A model generated the notes under the pieces. The model saw only the letters and a program-made list of their open reading frames with translations. It did not search any database and was not told the origin of the DNA. Source: DASVVT01 sp036386415 (lineage in GTDB: Bacteria; Acidobacteriota; Blastocatellia; Pyrinomonadales; Pyrinomonadaceae). Taken from it: a DNA stretch of 64,000 nucleotides. Positions 23,318 through 31,374 of the stretch are shown in pieces. The translations under genes were made by a program, and so were the position numbers. The DNA lies in assembly GCA_036386415.1 (NCBI GenBank), contig DASVVT010000009.1:1-64000 (forward strand), given 5' to 3'. Each line of letters begins with the position of its first letter. The first letter of the stretch is position 1.

Positions 23318-24025
23318 GTGGTGGAACGTTTGAAGCGGATAGCTCTTTACGGCGGGTCGTTTGATCCGGTTCATGCCGGGCACATCACGGTCGCCAGGCG
23401 ACTCTTAAAGTTGTTCGCGCTCGACTCAGTTCTTTTCATTCCGGCGCACGTCGCGCCGCATAAGCGCGAGACGCGAGTCACGCCCGCCTTACAGCGTTAC
23501 GCCATGCTCGTGCTGGCGACGCAGGGGGAAGCGCAGTTGAAGGTGTCGAGCATCGAGATCGACGCGCCCGAAAGGCCATACACCGTTGACACACTCTCGC
23601 GCTTGCAGACGGAGCTTGGACGCGAGGCTCAGCTCTTCTTCATCATGGGCGCGGATTCGTGGATGGAGATCACGACGTGGCGCGAGTGGGAGCGCGTGCT
23701 CTCGCTCGCGAATCATATAGTCGTCACGCGACCCGGCTACGAAGTGAGCGCGGCGCACGTCACGCCTTCGATACGCGAGCGCGTCATAGACTTGCAGGGC
23801 GCAGATGAGGATCGCGTCAAGCGAGAGGTTGATCGAAACGATGGCTTGAAAATTTATATCACAGACGCCGTGCGCATGGATGTTTCGGCGACGGCGATTC
23901 GAAAGCTCTTGCGTGAGGGCGACCGGGAAGCTGAAATAGCGGGGCTTGTCCCGCCAGCGGTCGCCGAGTTTATCAGAAAGTACAGGCTCTACAGAGATAA
24001 GCATGAATCAGAACTCTTCAATTAA
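23318..24025 (+). CDS. nadD: Nicotinate-nucleotide adenylyltransferase
   Basis: NadD transfers AMP to nicotinate mononucleotide in NAD synthesis. The nucleotidyltransferase motif GGSFDPVHAGH is near the start and VSATAIRKLL near the end. MGADSWMEITTWREWE is typical. The start is GTG at 23318, or the adjacent GTG at 23321. At 235 aa it is a little longer than usual. Its 3' end overlaps rsfS by 23 nt, so the two are probably translationally coupled. Confidence 0.95.
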   Translation: MVERLKRIALYGGSFDPVHAGHITVARRLLKLFALDSVLFIPAHVAPHKRETRVTPALQRYAMLVLATQGEAQLKVSSIEIDAPERPYTVDTLSRLQTELGREAQLFFIMGADSWMEITTWREWERVLSLANHIVVTRPGYEVSAAHVTPSIRERVIDLQGADEDRVKREVDRNDGLKIYITDAVRMDVSATAIRKLLREGDREAEIAGLVPPAVAEFIRKYRLYRDKHESELFN

Positions 24026-24509
24026 AGAAAAGTCGCTGCACCCGGAGCAGGCCGCTCCTCCGGCGCTGGCGGCAGCAAAGACACACACGAAGACTGTCGA
24101 AGCGACGGACGAGTGCGTCGAAGCGCTTGACGAGCGGCTCTGCACGGCGCTGCGCGCGGCGAGCGATAAGAAGGCGCTTGAGATGGTCGTCCTAGACCTG
24201 CGCGAAGTAGCCAATTTTACAGACTATTTCCTGATTACGAGCGGCACCAACGTGCGCCAGGTGCAGGCCATCGCCGACGAAGTGGTCGAGCAGTTGAAGA
24301 AGCAAGGCACACGGGCCGCTCGCGTCGAAGGCTATCAGACGGCTGAATGGATACTCGTCGATTATGGTGATTTTGTCGTCCATGTCTTTGAGGATAAGGC
24401 GCGCCGATTCTACGACCTGGAAAGATTGTGGCGCGATGCTGCGCGCGTCAGCCTGCCCGCCGAACTGGGCGAGGCGGATGCCGGTTCTTTGAGAAAAGAA
24501 GAGTCGTGA
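24003..24509 (+). CDS. rsfS: Ribosomal silencing factor RsfS
   Basis: RsfS binds L14 and blocks subunit joining under starvation. The conserved core LEMVVLDLREVANFTDYFLI then VEGYQTAEWILVDYGDFVVH is clear. The ATG at 24003 is chosen; it lies inside the nadD end and gives 168 aa, including a 50-residue unconserved N-terminal leader. The stop overlaps the GTG start of the next gene as GTGA. Confidence 0.95.
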   Translation: MNQNSSIKEKSLHPEQAAPPALAAAKTHTKTVEATDECVEALDERLCTALRAASDKKALEMVVLDLREVANFTDYFLITSGTNVRQVQAIADEVVEQLKKQGTRAARVEGYQTAEWILVDYGDFVVHVFEDKARRFYDLERLWRDAARVSLPAELGEADAGSLRKEES

Positions 24510-25468
24510 TCGAGATCATCGCGCAGTCCGAGGCCATGCGCGAGGTGATGCGTCTCGCACAGCGCGTCGCCACGACGGACGTTGACGTGCTCGTGACGGG
24601 CGAGTCGGGGACGGGCAAAGATGCGCTGGCGGTCTTCATCCACGCGCACTCACAACGCGCCCTTCAGCCGCTGGTGAAGATAGATTGCGCGGCGCTGCCA
24701 AGCGAGCTGCTTGAGGCTGAGCTCTTCGGCTACGAGCGGGGCGCGTTTACGGGCGCAACCGAAGCCAGACCCGGACGGCTTGAGGCGTCGCATAAGGGCA
24801 CGCTGATCCTCGATGAGATTTCACATCTCTCGCTCGGCGCACAGGCGAAACTGCTGCGCGTGACGGAGCGGCGCGAGTTTGAGCGCCTGGGCGGGAGGCG
24901 GACTATCAAGATCAATGCGCGTTTGATAACGCTGACGAATGTCGATCTGGAAGATGCCGTCAAGCGTCGAGTGTTTCGGCAAGACCTCTACCAGCGTTTG
25001 AAGAAGTTCTTGATTTATGTGCCGCCCCTCAGCGAGCGTCGCGAAGATATAAGGAAGCTGGCCGGAGGGTTTTTGAAAATTTACGCAGCGAAGCATGGCC
25101 GCTCTCTGACGGGTATTGCACCGGCTGCGCTCTCCATTCTGGAAGCTTACGATTTCCCCGGCAACGTGCGCGAGTTGGCTAACACGATGGAGCGCGCGGT
25201 GATCGTCGCGAACGGATCAAGGATTGAGGAGACAGACCTGCCGCAAGCGATGCACGTCGCGGTCAGGGTCGGGCAGAAGCAGCGTGCGCGACGACAGACG
25301 CTCGCAGAGCTTGAAGCAGACTACATCTGCGAGACGCTTGAGGCAGCCCGTGGCAATAAGTCCGAAGCGGCGCGCATGCTCGGCATCAGCCGCAAGAACC
25401 TCTATGAGAAGCTTGCACGCTATAAAAAAGATGTCAGATGTCAGATGTCGGATGCTGGGGATGAGTAA
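24506..25468 (+). CDS. Sigma54-dependent AAA+ activator without receiver domain
   Basis: This 320-aa protein is an enhancer-binding-type ATPase. Walker A GESGTGKD is at 32-39, the sigma54 contact loop GAFTGA at 79-84 and Walker B TLILDEI at 99-105. A Fis-type helix-turn-helix closes it (NKSEAARMLGISRKNLYEKL). There is no receiver, GAF or PAS domain, so the signal input must be elsewhere or the protein is constitutive. The last 12 residues (DVRCQMSDAGDE) are encoded by a word repeat. It starts in the rsfS stop. Its target genes are unknown. Confidence 0.92.
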   Translation: MIEIIAQSEAMREVMRLAQRVATTDVDVLVTGESGTGKDALAVFIHAHSQRALQPLVKIDCAALPSELLEAELFGYERGAFTGATEARPGRLEASHKGTLILDEISHLSLGAQAKLLRVTERREFERLGGRRTIKINARLITLTNVDLEDAVKRRVFRQDLYQRLKKFLIYVPPLSERREDIRKLAGGFLKIYAAKHGRSLTGIAPAALSILEAYDFPGNVRELANTMERAVIVANGSRIEETDLPQAMHVAVRVGQKQRARRQTLAELEADYICETLEAARGNKSEAARMLGISRKNLYEKLARYKKDVRCQMSDAGDE

Positions 25469-25510
25469 GCTTCTGGTGCTCCAGCATCTCACATCCAGCA
25501 CCTAGCATCT
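25430..25510. repeat. Heptamer fold-back repeat, word GATGNYA, inside a coding end
   Basis: The left arm is GATGTCA, GATGTCA, GATGTCG, GATGCTG and encodes the C terminus of the upstream activator. The right arm has CAGCATC, TCACATC, CAGCACC, TAGCATC. It ends 7 nt before the rlmH ATG. Confidence 0.88.
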
Positions 25511-25517
25511 TGAGTTT

Positions 25518-25979
25518 ATGCATTTGCGTTTCATCTGGGTCGGGAAGACGAAAAATGAGCACATGCGCGCGCTCATAGATGAATATTTGAAGAGACTGGT
25601 GCGGTTTGTGCGCTGCGAAATCTCGGAAGTCGGCGCGGTTAAGGCGCGCGACACGGGCGCAGGCATCGAAGAGGAGGGCAGGCGCATCAAAGGCGCGCTC
25701 CATCAGGATGCCTTGACGGTGCTGCTGGATGTTAAAGGGCAAGAGTGGAGCTCGACCGATCTGGCAGAAGAGCTTGCGCGCTGGCAAGTGAATGGCACAA
25801 AAGAGGTGGCCTTTATCATCGGCGGTCAGGATGGAGTCTCGACAGAGGTCGCGTCGAGCGCAAAGGTTCGCTGGTCGCTATCGCGTTTGACCTTAACACA
25901 TGAGATGGCGCGTGTTCTATTGCTTGAACAGATCTATAGGGCCTACACGATCATACATGGGTGGCCGTATCAGAAGTAG
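25518..25979 (+). CDS. rlmH: 23S rRNA (pseudouridine1915-N3)-methyltransferase
   Basis: RlmH (153 aa, standard) is a SPOUT methyltransferase acting on helix 69. The SAM-binding knot motifs VAFIIGGQDGVS and the C-terminal LLEQIYRAYTIIHGWPYQK are diagnostic. The ATG follows a repeat with only TTGAGTTT before it. It sits with rsfS, as in many bacteria. Confidence 0.97.
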   Translation: MHLRFIWVGKTKNEHMRALIDEYLKRLVRFVRCEISEVGAVKARDTGAGIEEEGRRIKGALHQDALTVLLDVKGQEWSSTDLAEELARWQVNGTKEVAFIIGGQDGVSTEVASSAKVRWSLSRLTLTHEMARVLLLEQIYRAYTIIHGWPYQK

Positions 25980-25983
25980 CCAA

Positions 25984-26108
25984 GTAGACAGTAGTCAGTA
26001 GTCAGTAGAAAAGCAGATCGGTTGATACGTTTGAATATTAATCCCCTGAGTTATCGTAGACAGCCGAAGCGTGACGCTGCGGTTTTTCTACTGACTCCTG
26101 TCTACTGT
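25984..26108. repeat. Heptamer fold-back repeat, word GTAGNCA, long loop
   Basis: The left arm is GTAGACA, GTAGTCA, GTAGTCA, GTAGA. The right arm is CTACTGA, CTCCTGT, CTACTG. The loop is about 65 nt and AT-rich in part. It is followed by CGAGGAG before the DksA-family gene. Confidence 0.85.
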
Positions 26109-26127
26109 TCTTATCGAGGAGTAAACG

Positions 26128-26496
26128 ATGGATAAAAGGAAAGTGAAATCATACAGAGACAGGCTGCTGGGTCGTCGTGAGGGCTTGGTCGGACAGGTCA
26201 TGGAGGCCGAGATGTATAGCCGCGAGCGGGATTCGGAGGCGACGCAAGACCCCGCCGACATGGCCGCCAACGCCTATACGAAAGAGCTATTAGTCTCCAT
26301 GTCGGCCAATGATCGGCGGCTGCTCGAATTGATCGACGAGGCGCTGGAGCGTATCGAAGCGGGCGAATATGGCAACTGCGTGCACTGCGGCGAGCCTGTG
26401 CAGGAGAAGCGGCTGGAAGCCGTGCCGTGGGCGCGCCACTGCCTGCGCTGCCAGGATTTGCAGGAGCGCGGGTTGCTGACCGAAGAGGAAGAGTAA
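26128..26496 (+). CDS. DksA/TraR-family C4 zinc-finger protein
   Basis: This 122-aa protein has zinc ligands C84, C87, C105 and C108 (CVHCGEP and CLRCQDL) and the helical N-terminal segment of DksA/TraR regulators, which bind the RNA polymerase secondary channel and work with ppGpp. The family includes general stress proteins, so the exact role is open. A strong GAGGAG ribosome-binding site is present and a GC hairpin follows. Confidence 0.9.
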   Translation: MDKRKVKSYRDRLLGRREGLVGQVMEAEMYSRERDSEATQDPADMAANAYTKELLVSMSANDRRLLELIDEALERIEAGEYGNCVHCGEPVQEKRLEAVPWARHCLRCQDLQERGLLTEEEE

Positions 26497-26531
26497 CAGG
26501 CAGACCCAGACGAAGAGATTTCTGAATGACG

Positions 26532-26565
26532 GCCTCCCGGATCTGTGAGATGTAGTCCGGGAGGC
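26532..26565 (+). terminator. GC-rich hairpin after the DksA-family gene
   Basis: GCCTCCCGGA pairs perfectly with TCCGGGAGGC around a 14-nt loop. Only TGTTCGTGT follows rather than a T-run, so intrinsic termination is possible but not certain. Confidence 0.5.
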
Positions 26566-26579
26566 TGTTCGTGTATAAG

Positions 26580-26731
26580 AACAGTAGACAGTAGTCAGTA
26601 GTCAGTAGCCAGTAGAACAGAAAAGCGATTGATGCGTTTTGATGTTGAGACTTTATAATCACATTAAGCCATTGAGCAGCAAGCTCTGTCTTTCTTTTCT
26701 ACTGACTCCTGACTACTGTCTACTGTCTACT
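26580..26731. repeat. Heptamer fold-back repeat, word GTAGNCA, with large loop
   Basis: The left arm is GTAGACA, GTAGTCA, GTAGTCA, GTAGCCA, GTAGAACAG. The right arm is CTACTGA, CTCCTGA, CTACTGT, CTACTGT, CTAC. The loop of about 75 nt contains a candidate promoter. Confidence 0.88.
26629..26659 (+). promoter_or_regulatory. Candidate promoter in the repeat loop, upstream of comF
   Basis: TTGATG (26629-26634) and TATAAT (26654-26659) are 19 bp apart. The -10 is perfect but spacing is long. Transcription would start near 26666, inside the loop, and read the right repeat arm into comF. Confidence 0.4.
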
Positions 26732-26736
26732 TCCCT

Positions 26737-27483
26737 ATGACTTGGCTGACGCACACCACCAGTTCACTTTACGACGCGGCGCTGGCGCTCGTTTACCCGC
26801 AGGCGTGCGCCGTCTGCCATGCGCATGTCGAGTCGCGAGCAGATGGCGTAGCTTGTGCCCGGTGCTGGGAGACGACGCGCGTTTTTTCCGGCGCGGAGAC
26901 GATGTGCTGGAAGTGCGGAGCGCTGGCCGGTGGGACGGTCGCTGAAGAAGAGCGTACGATGGTTCGTTGCCGTCGCTGCGATGTTGAAGCTTTTACGGCG
27001 GCGCGTGCGTGCGGCGTGTATGAAGGAGCTTTGCGCGCCTCGGTGCTGGCTCTCAAGCGCGAGGCGCACGTCCCCGCGCGACTCGCGCGCTTGATGTATG
27101 AAGCGCAGCAGAGAGCGCCGCTCGCCCTTGCCACACGCATCGTGCCCGTGCCGCTTCATCCTGAAAGGGCGCGCGAGCGTGGATTTAATCAGGCGGCGGT
27201 GCTGGCGGCCTCGCTCGCTCGCCGGACAGGATTGCCGCTGGACGACGGGAGTCTCGTTCGCACACTCCACACCGAGCGCCATCGTGCCGGAATGGATGCC
27301 CGCGCCAGGCGCGAAAGCGTCCAAGAAGCTTTCTCAGTCGAGCGTCCGCGCCTCGTCAGGGGCGAGCGCATCCTGCTCGTCGATGACGTGTTCACGACGG
27401 GGGCGACCGCGTCCTCCTGCGCTTGCGCGCTCAAAGCGGCTGGCGCGCAAGCGGTGTTTGTGCTCACCGTCGCACGACCCTAG
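26737..27483 (+). CDS. comF: ComF family phosphoribosyltransferase-like protein
   Basis: ComF proteins assist DNA uptake or recombination in competent bacteria. The N-terminal double zinc ribbon has C24, C27, C40, C43 and C57, C60, C78, C81. The PRPP-binding loop is RILLVDDVFTTGATASSC. At 248 aa it is a normal length. The TAG stop is the first triplet of the following repeat (TAGATGTAGATG). Competence itself is not proven by this gene alone. Confidence 0.93.
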   Translation: MTWLTHTTSSLYDAALALVYPQACAVCHAHVESRADGVACARCWETTRVFSGAETMCWKCGALAGGTVAEEERTMVRCRRCDVEAFTAARACGVYEGALRASVLALKREAHVPARLARLMYEAQQRAPLALATRIVPVPLHPERARERGFNQAAVLAASLARRTGLPLDDGSLVRTLHTERHRAGMDARARRESVQEAFSVERPRLVRGERILLVDDVFTTGATASSCACALKAAGAQAVFVLTVARP

Positions 27484-27560
27484 ATGTAGATGCCAGGTAG
27501 AGGTGCTGGCTGTGGGTTAAAAGTTGGTGGCTAACATCTGGCATCTGGCATCTGACATCT
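27481..27560. repeat. Heptamer fold-back repeat, word GATGNYA
   Basis: The left arm is TAGATGTAGATGCCAGGTAG, partly degenerate, and starts with the comF stop codon. The right arm is CATCTGG, CATCTGG, CATCTGA, CATCTG. Confidence 0.8.
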
Positions 27561-27573
27561 GTATCATGTGGTT

Positions 27574-28524
27574 ATGAAAACACTATACGATCCGATTGAG
27601 CCTTTTGACAGAGGGCGGCTTCCGGTTTCATCAATTCACACGCTTTATTACGAACAGTGCGGCAACCCAGAGGGGCAGCCGGTAGTTTTTCTGCATGGTG
27701 GGCCGGGCGGCGGGCTCGTGCCGGACTACCGTCGCTATTTTGACCCTCAGGCGTATCGCGTCGTGCTGTTCGACCAGCGGGGCGCAGGCCAGAGCACGCC
27801 GCACGCCGAGCTGCAAGATAATACGACGTGGCACCTGGTCGCAGACATTGAGCGCCTGCGTGAGCATCTGGGCATCGAAAGCTGGATGGTGTTCGGCGGC
27901 TCCTGGGGCAGCACGCTCTCTTTGGCTTACGCTCAAACTCACCCGCAGCGCGCGCGCCAGCTCGTCCTGCGTGGAATCTTTCTGTGCCGCCCGAAGGAGA
28001 TCGCCTGGTTCTACCAGGAAGGCGCGAGCGCCATCTACCCGGACGTGTGGGAAGAATATTTGAAGGTCATCCCGGAGGCCGAGCGCCAGGACATGTTGAT
28101 GGCCTACTACAGACGCCTGACGAGCGATGATGAGGCTGTGCGCCTGGAAGCGGCGCGTGCCTGGAGCATCTGGGAGGGAAGCACCTCGAAGCTGTTCCCA
28201 GACCCCGACCTGATAGAGCATTTCGGCGAGCCGCACATGGCGCTCGCGCTGGCGCGCATCGAATGCCACTACTTCATGAATAATTCGTTCTTCGAGACAG
28301 ACAATTACCTGATCGAACAGGTCGGAAAGATTCGTCATATCCCGACCGTCATCGTGCAGGGGCGTTACGACGTCGTGTGCCCGATGATGAGCGCCTGGGA
28401 GCTTCACCGCGCGTGGCCGGAAGCGGAGCTTCGCGTCATCCCCGACGCCGGACATTCCGTCAGCGAGCCCGGCATCATCGACGCGCTGGTCGAAGCTACA
28501 GACCGCTTCCGTGATGCGCGATAG
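27574..28524 (+). CDS. pip: Proline iminopeptidase
   Basis: This serine alpha/beta hydrolase (S33 family) releases N-terminal proline. The oxyanion motif HGGPGGG is at 41-47, the nucleophile elbow GGSWGS places Ser110, and QGRYDVVCP and DAGHSVSEPG supply the Asp and His. At 316 aa it is full length. The ATG at 27574 is preferred over the GTG at 27568. It looks monocistronic. Confidence 0.95.
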   Translation: MKTLYDPIEPFDRGRLPVSSIHTLYYEQCGNPEGQPVVFLHGGPGGGLVPDYRRYFDPQAYRVVLFDQRGAGQSTPHAELQDNTTWHLVADIERLREHLGIESWMVFGGSWGSTLSLAYAQTHPQRARQLVLRGIFLCRPKEIAWFYQEGASAIYPDVWEEYLKVIPEAERQDMLMAYYRRLTSDDEAVRLEAARAWSIWEGSTSKLFPDPDLIEHFGEPHMALALARIECHYFMNNSFFETDNYLIEQVGKIRHIPTVIVQGRYDVVCPMMSAWELHRAWPEAELRVIPDAGHSVSEPGIIDALVEATDRFRDAR

Positions 28525-28556
28525 CTCCAGTCCTGATGTGAAATGAAACCGAAAGT

Positions 28557-28628
28557 CTCACGCCAAGACGCAAAGGCGCAAAGAAAAGATTGCCTCTTAA
28601 TCTTTGCGCCTTTGCGTCTTGGCGTGAG
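28557..28628. repeat. Fold-back repeat, 9-nt word, 28-bp perfect arms
   Basis: The left arm (28557-28584) and right arm (28601-28628) are perfectly complementary, built on ACGCAAAGG and GCGCAAAGA words preceded by CTCACGCCAAG. The 16-nt loop contains a further AAGATT/AATCTT pair. It is one of the most perfect examples. Confidence 0.93.
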
Positions 28629-28640
28629 GTTCATATCTTT

Positions 28641-30287
28641 ATGAAACGCTGCCCCAGATGCGAGCGCACATACGCGGATGAAGCCCTGAAGTTTTGCCGC
28701 CACGACGGCGCGCTCCTCGCGAGCGATTCGGCCTCTCTCTCCGACACTCAACCGACATTGGTCAAGCTTCCAACGCCGCAGCGTGACAGCGATTCGGTGG
28801 CGACGAAAATCTTTCCGTCAGGCGAAGTGTCGGCTGCGGCGGCGACGTCTTCATCTTTGACCGCGCCGCTCAAGGAGCGCAGGCGGCGTGGCGTGAAGTC
28901 CAAAGTGATAGACTCTCTCGCCGTTTTACCTTTGATTAACGAGAGCCGCGAAACGCATTCGGAATACTTGAGCGACGGCATCACGGAAAGCATCATCAAC
29001 TCTCTTTCGAGATTGCCGAAACTACGCGTCGTTCCACGCAGCACGGTCTTTCGCTACAAGGGGCGGGAGATTGATCCGCAGCAGGTGGGAGACGAGCTGG
29101 GGGTGCGCGCGGTACTGATCGGAAGGGTCTTACAGCTTGGCGACATGCTGGTGGTCAAGGCCGAGTTGATCGACATCGCGCGCGAATCGCAGTTGTGGGG
29201 CGAACAGTACCGGCGCAAGCTGACGGACATCTTCGAGTTGCAGGAAGAGATTTCGCGCGAGATCAGCGAGAAGCTTCGCCTGCGCCTGAGCGGTGAAGAT
29301 AAGCGGCGGCTCGTCAAACGCTACACAGAGAACACCGCTGCTTACCAGCTCTATCTGAAGGGTCGCTACTTCACGAACAAGCGCACCGGCGAATGGATCA
29401 AGAAGGGCATCGAATGCTTCCAGCAGGCGATTGATCTAGACCCCTCTTATGCGCTGGCCTACGCCGGAATGGCCGACGCCTACGCCTTTCTCGCCTCCTC
29501 TACGGGAGGGCTGCCGCCCGTCGAATGCTATCCGAAAGCTAAGGCCGCCGCGATGAAGGCGCTTGAGATCGACGACTCTCTGGGCGAAGCTCACGCCTCG
29601 CTCGGGTTCGCTCACCTCTTATACGACTGGGATTTCGCTGAAGCCGAGCGAGAGTTCAAGCGCGCCATCAAGCTCAACCCCAATTATGCGAATGCTCACG
29701 ACGGCTACGGCTTCTATCTCAAAGCGACTGGACAAAGCGAAGCGGCCATACGCGCCTGCCAGCGAGCGCAGAAACTTGACCCGCTCTCCCTTTATGCCAC
29801 CGTCAGCCTCGGCTGGGTCTACTACTTCGCGCGCCAGTACGAGCGCGCCGTCGAACAGGGACACAAAGCGCTTGAGATGGACCCGCGTTTCGACTTCGCA
29901 CACTGGATCATTGGCCTCGCCTACGCGCAGCAGGGAAAGGCAAAGGATGCTGTCGCCGCGTTGAACCAGGCGGTCTTACTGACGGGCGGCGCGATCACCT
30001 TCATGGCATACCTCGGATACGCCTACGGAAGAGCTGGCCTGCACGAGGAGGCGCGCTTTGTGCTGGAAGATTTTAAGGAGACGGCGAAGGAGAGATATGT
30101 CCCGGCCTACTACTTCGCGATCATACATCTGGGCCTGGGCGAGCATGACCAGGCACTCACCTGGCTCGAACAAGCCTTCGAGGAGCGCTCCGGCTTCCTC
30201 GCCTACACAAAAGTCGAACCCATGCTTGACCCACTGCGCGACGATCCGCGCTTTGCCAGCCTGCTTCAGCGCGTCGGCTTCGCGTGA
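28641..30287 (+). CDS. Zinc-ribbon, FlgO/TolB-N-like and TPR protein
   Basis: This 548-aa protein starts with a zinc-ribbon-like CPRCERTYADEALKFCRHDG. A FlgO/TolB-N-like domain (about 90-230) has VLPLINESRETHSEYLSDGI and VRAVLIGRVLQLGDMLVVKA. At least six TPR units follow (about 250-540), e.g. IDLDPSYALAYAGMADAYAF. Such proteins are often fused to a kinase or adenylate cyclase in Acidobacteria; here no catalytic domain is seen. No signal peptide. The specific role is unknown. The start at 28641 excludes repeat-encoded residues. Confidence 0.85.
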   Translation: MKRCPRCERTYADEALKFCRHDGALLASDSASLSDTQPTLVKLPTPQRDSDSVATKIFPSGEVSAAAATSSSLTAPLKERRRRGVKSKVIDSLAVLPLINESRETHSEYLSDGITESIINSLSRLPKLRVVPRSTVFRYKGREIDPQQVGDELGVRAVLIGRVLQLGDMLVVKAELIDIARESQLWGEQYRRKLTDIFELQEEISREISEKLRLRLSGEDKRRLVKRYTENTAAYQLYLKGRYFTNKRTGEWIKKGIECFQQAIDLDPSYALAYAGMADAYAFLASSTGGLPPVECYPKAKAAAMKALEIDDSLGEAHASLGFAHLLYDWDFAEAEREFKRAIKLNPNYANAHDGYGFYLKATGQSEAAIRACQRAQKLDPLSLYATVSLGWVYYFARQYERAVEQGHKALEMDPRFDFAHWIIGLAYAQQGKAKDAVAALNQAVLLTGGAITFMAYLGYAYGRAGLHEEARFVLEDFKETAKERYVPAYYFAIIHLGLGEHDQALTWLEQAFEERSGFLAYTKVEPMLDPLRDDPRFASLLQRVGFA

Positions 30288-30341
30288 TCGTTTGACCGTC
30301 CATCGCTGGCAGGTTGTGCCGAGCGTCCTTACTCTTCTGGA

Positions 30342-31142
30342 TCACATAACCGGATAAACAGTATTTCCGGATTTGTTTAAGGTGATGGTGTGACCCTGCT
30401 TGATAAATGCTTTGGTGTCTTCAGGCCAGAGCTTTACGTCGTTGCCCACGGCTTTATCGCGTGTGTTAGGATACTCCAATGCGATCAGGGTACGCACATG
30501 AGTCTCCGGCATCCAGGTCGGGAACATCGTACTGACCTTGGTGACCTCGCTGTCGTTCCAGCGCCAGGTCAGACTATGAACTTTGCTGGCGGTGCCCTGT
30601 GTGTCCCCAACCTTCGTGATCGTGTTAGGCAACTTTTTATTCGTATAGGCATGAAGCCCACTGGGGTCATTGTGGTCTGCTTGCCCGCCCTCGGCTGGCA
30701 GCGCTTCGAAAATGTGTTTGTTGAGATTCTCCTTCAGGTTGTTGCCCAGTGCTTCGATGGTCTTTTGCGCACGCGCTTTGCTGCGCTGTTCTGCTGCTCT
30801 CTCCTCTTCAGTTTTGACGCGCTGAAGCACCGGCGCTTGTGCAGTATATTGAATGGACGCCTGAGCAGATAGCCACCCTTCAGCGGGCTTTTGGTTGTCT
30901 TTGGCCTGTTGACCGGAAACTGTTCTGGCTAACAGCGACCTGACCGCCCAATTCCCAATTGTGCGCTGAAGTTGCAACACCTCACCCGTGGTTAGCGATC
31001 CGGGATTAAGCCTGGCTCGCTGGATGATGGAAGCCGGATGTGGGCGCTGCGCTGATAAGTCGGATGTTCGGACATTTAACGCTGATGACTGTTGCTTGAC
31101 GTGCGCTTTATCTTTATTCCGGGCCAGTTCTTTCAAAGCCAT
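30342..31142 (-). CDS. Candidate polymorphic toxin with eCIS-type leader and EndoU-like end
   Basis: This 266-aa protein has a disordered basic N terminus and LQRTIGNWAVRSLLA at 58-72. That motif resembles the QRTIGN(R/Q)AV motif common in cargo and toxin proteins linked to extracellular contractile injection systems and DUF4157. The C-terminal 125 residues contain H143 (KHIFEALP), H164 (SGLHAYTN) and end TITLNKSGNTVYPV, which resembles bacterial EndoU RNases. The fold call is tentative. It has an AAGGGGA ribosome-binding site. No immunity gene or injection-system gene lies next to it. It appears more AT-rich than its neighbours. Confidence 0.55.
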   Translation of the reverse strand: MALKELARNKDKAHVKQQSSALNVRTSDLSAQRPHPASIIQRARLNPGSLTTGEVLQLQRTIGNWAVRSLLARTVSGQQAKDNQKPAEGWLSAQASIQYTAQAPVLQRVKTEEERAAEQRSKARAQKTIEALGNNLKENLNKHIFEALPAEGGQADHNDPSGLHAYTNKKLPNTITKVGDTQGTASKVHSLTWRWNDSEVTKVSTMFPTWMPETHVRTLIALEYPNTRDKAVGNDVKLWPEDTKAFIKQGHTITLNKSGNTVYPVM

Positions 31143-31333
31143 TTCCCCTTTCTGGCGAATGGTGGTTTTGACTAACTGTAAGGTGCGAGCCGCAGAAGAA
31201 CCTTTGAAGTCCCAACTGTTGATTAGATTACTCGGAGCGCGACGATGCTGTTCTGGCTCATCTTATAATATATCGGGGAATCATAGCGCAAGGATCGGGC
31301 TGGAGGCCGCTCATCGCTGGCTGACAAATCTTT

Positions 31334-31363
31334 TTGACACTTTCCGCCGCGCTCGCGTAATAT
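31334..31363 (+). promoter_or_regulatory. Promoter for the HNH gene, short or absent leader
   Basis: TTGACA (31334-31339) and TAATAT (31358-31363) are 18 bp apart. Transcription would start around 31370, only about 5 nt before the ATG at 31375. The mRNA may therefore be leaderless; no Shine-Dalgarno is visible. Confidence 0.55.
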
Positions 31364-31374
31364 CGTGAAGTAAT

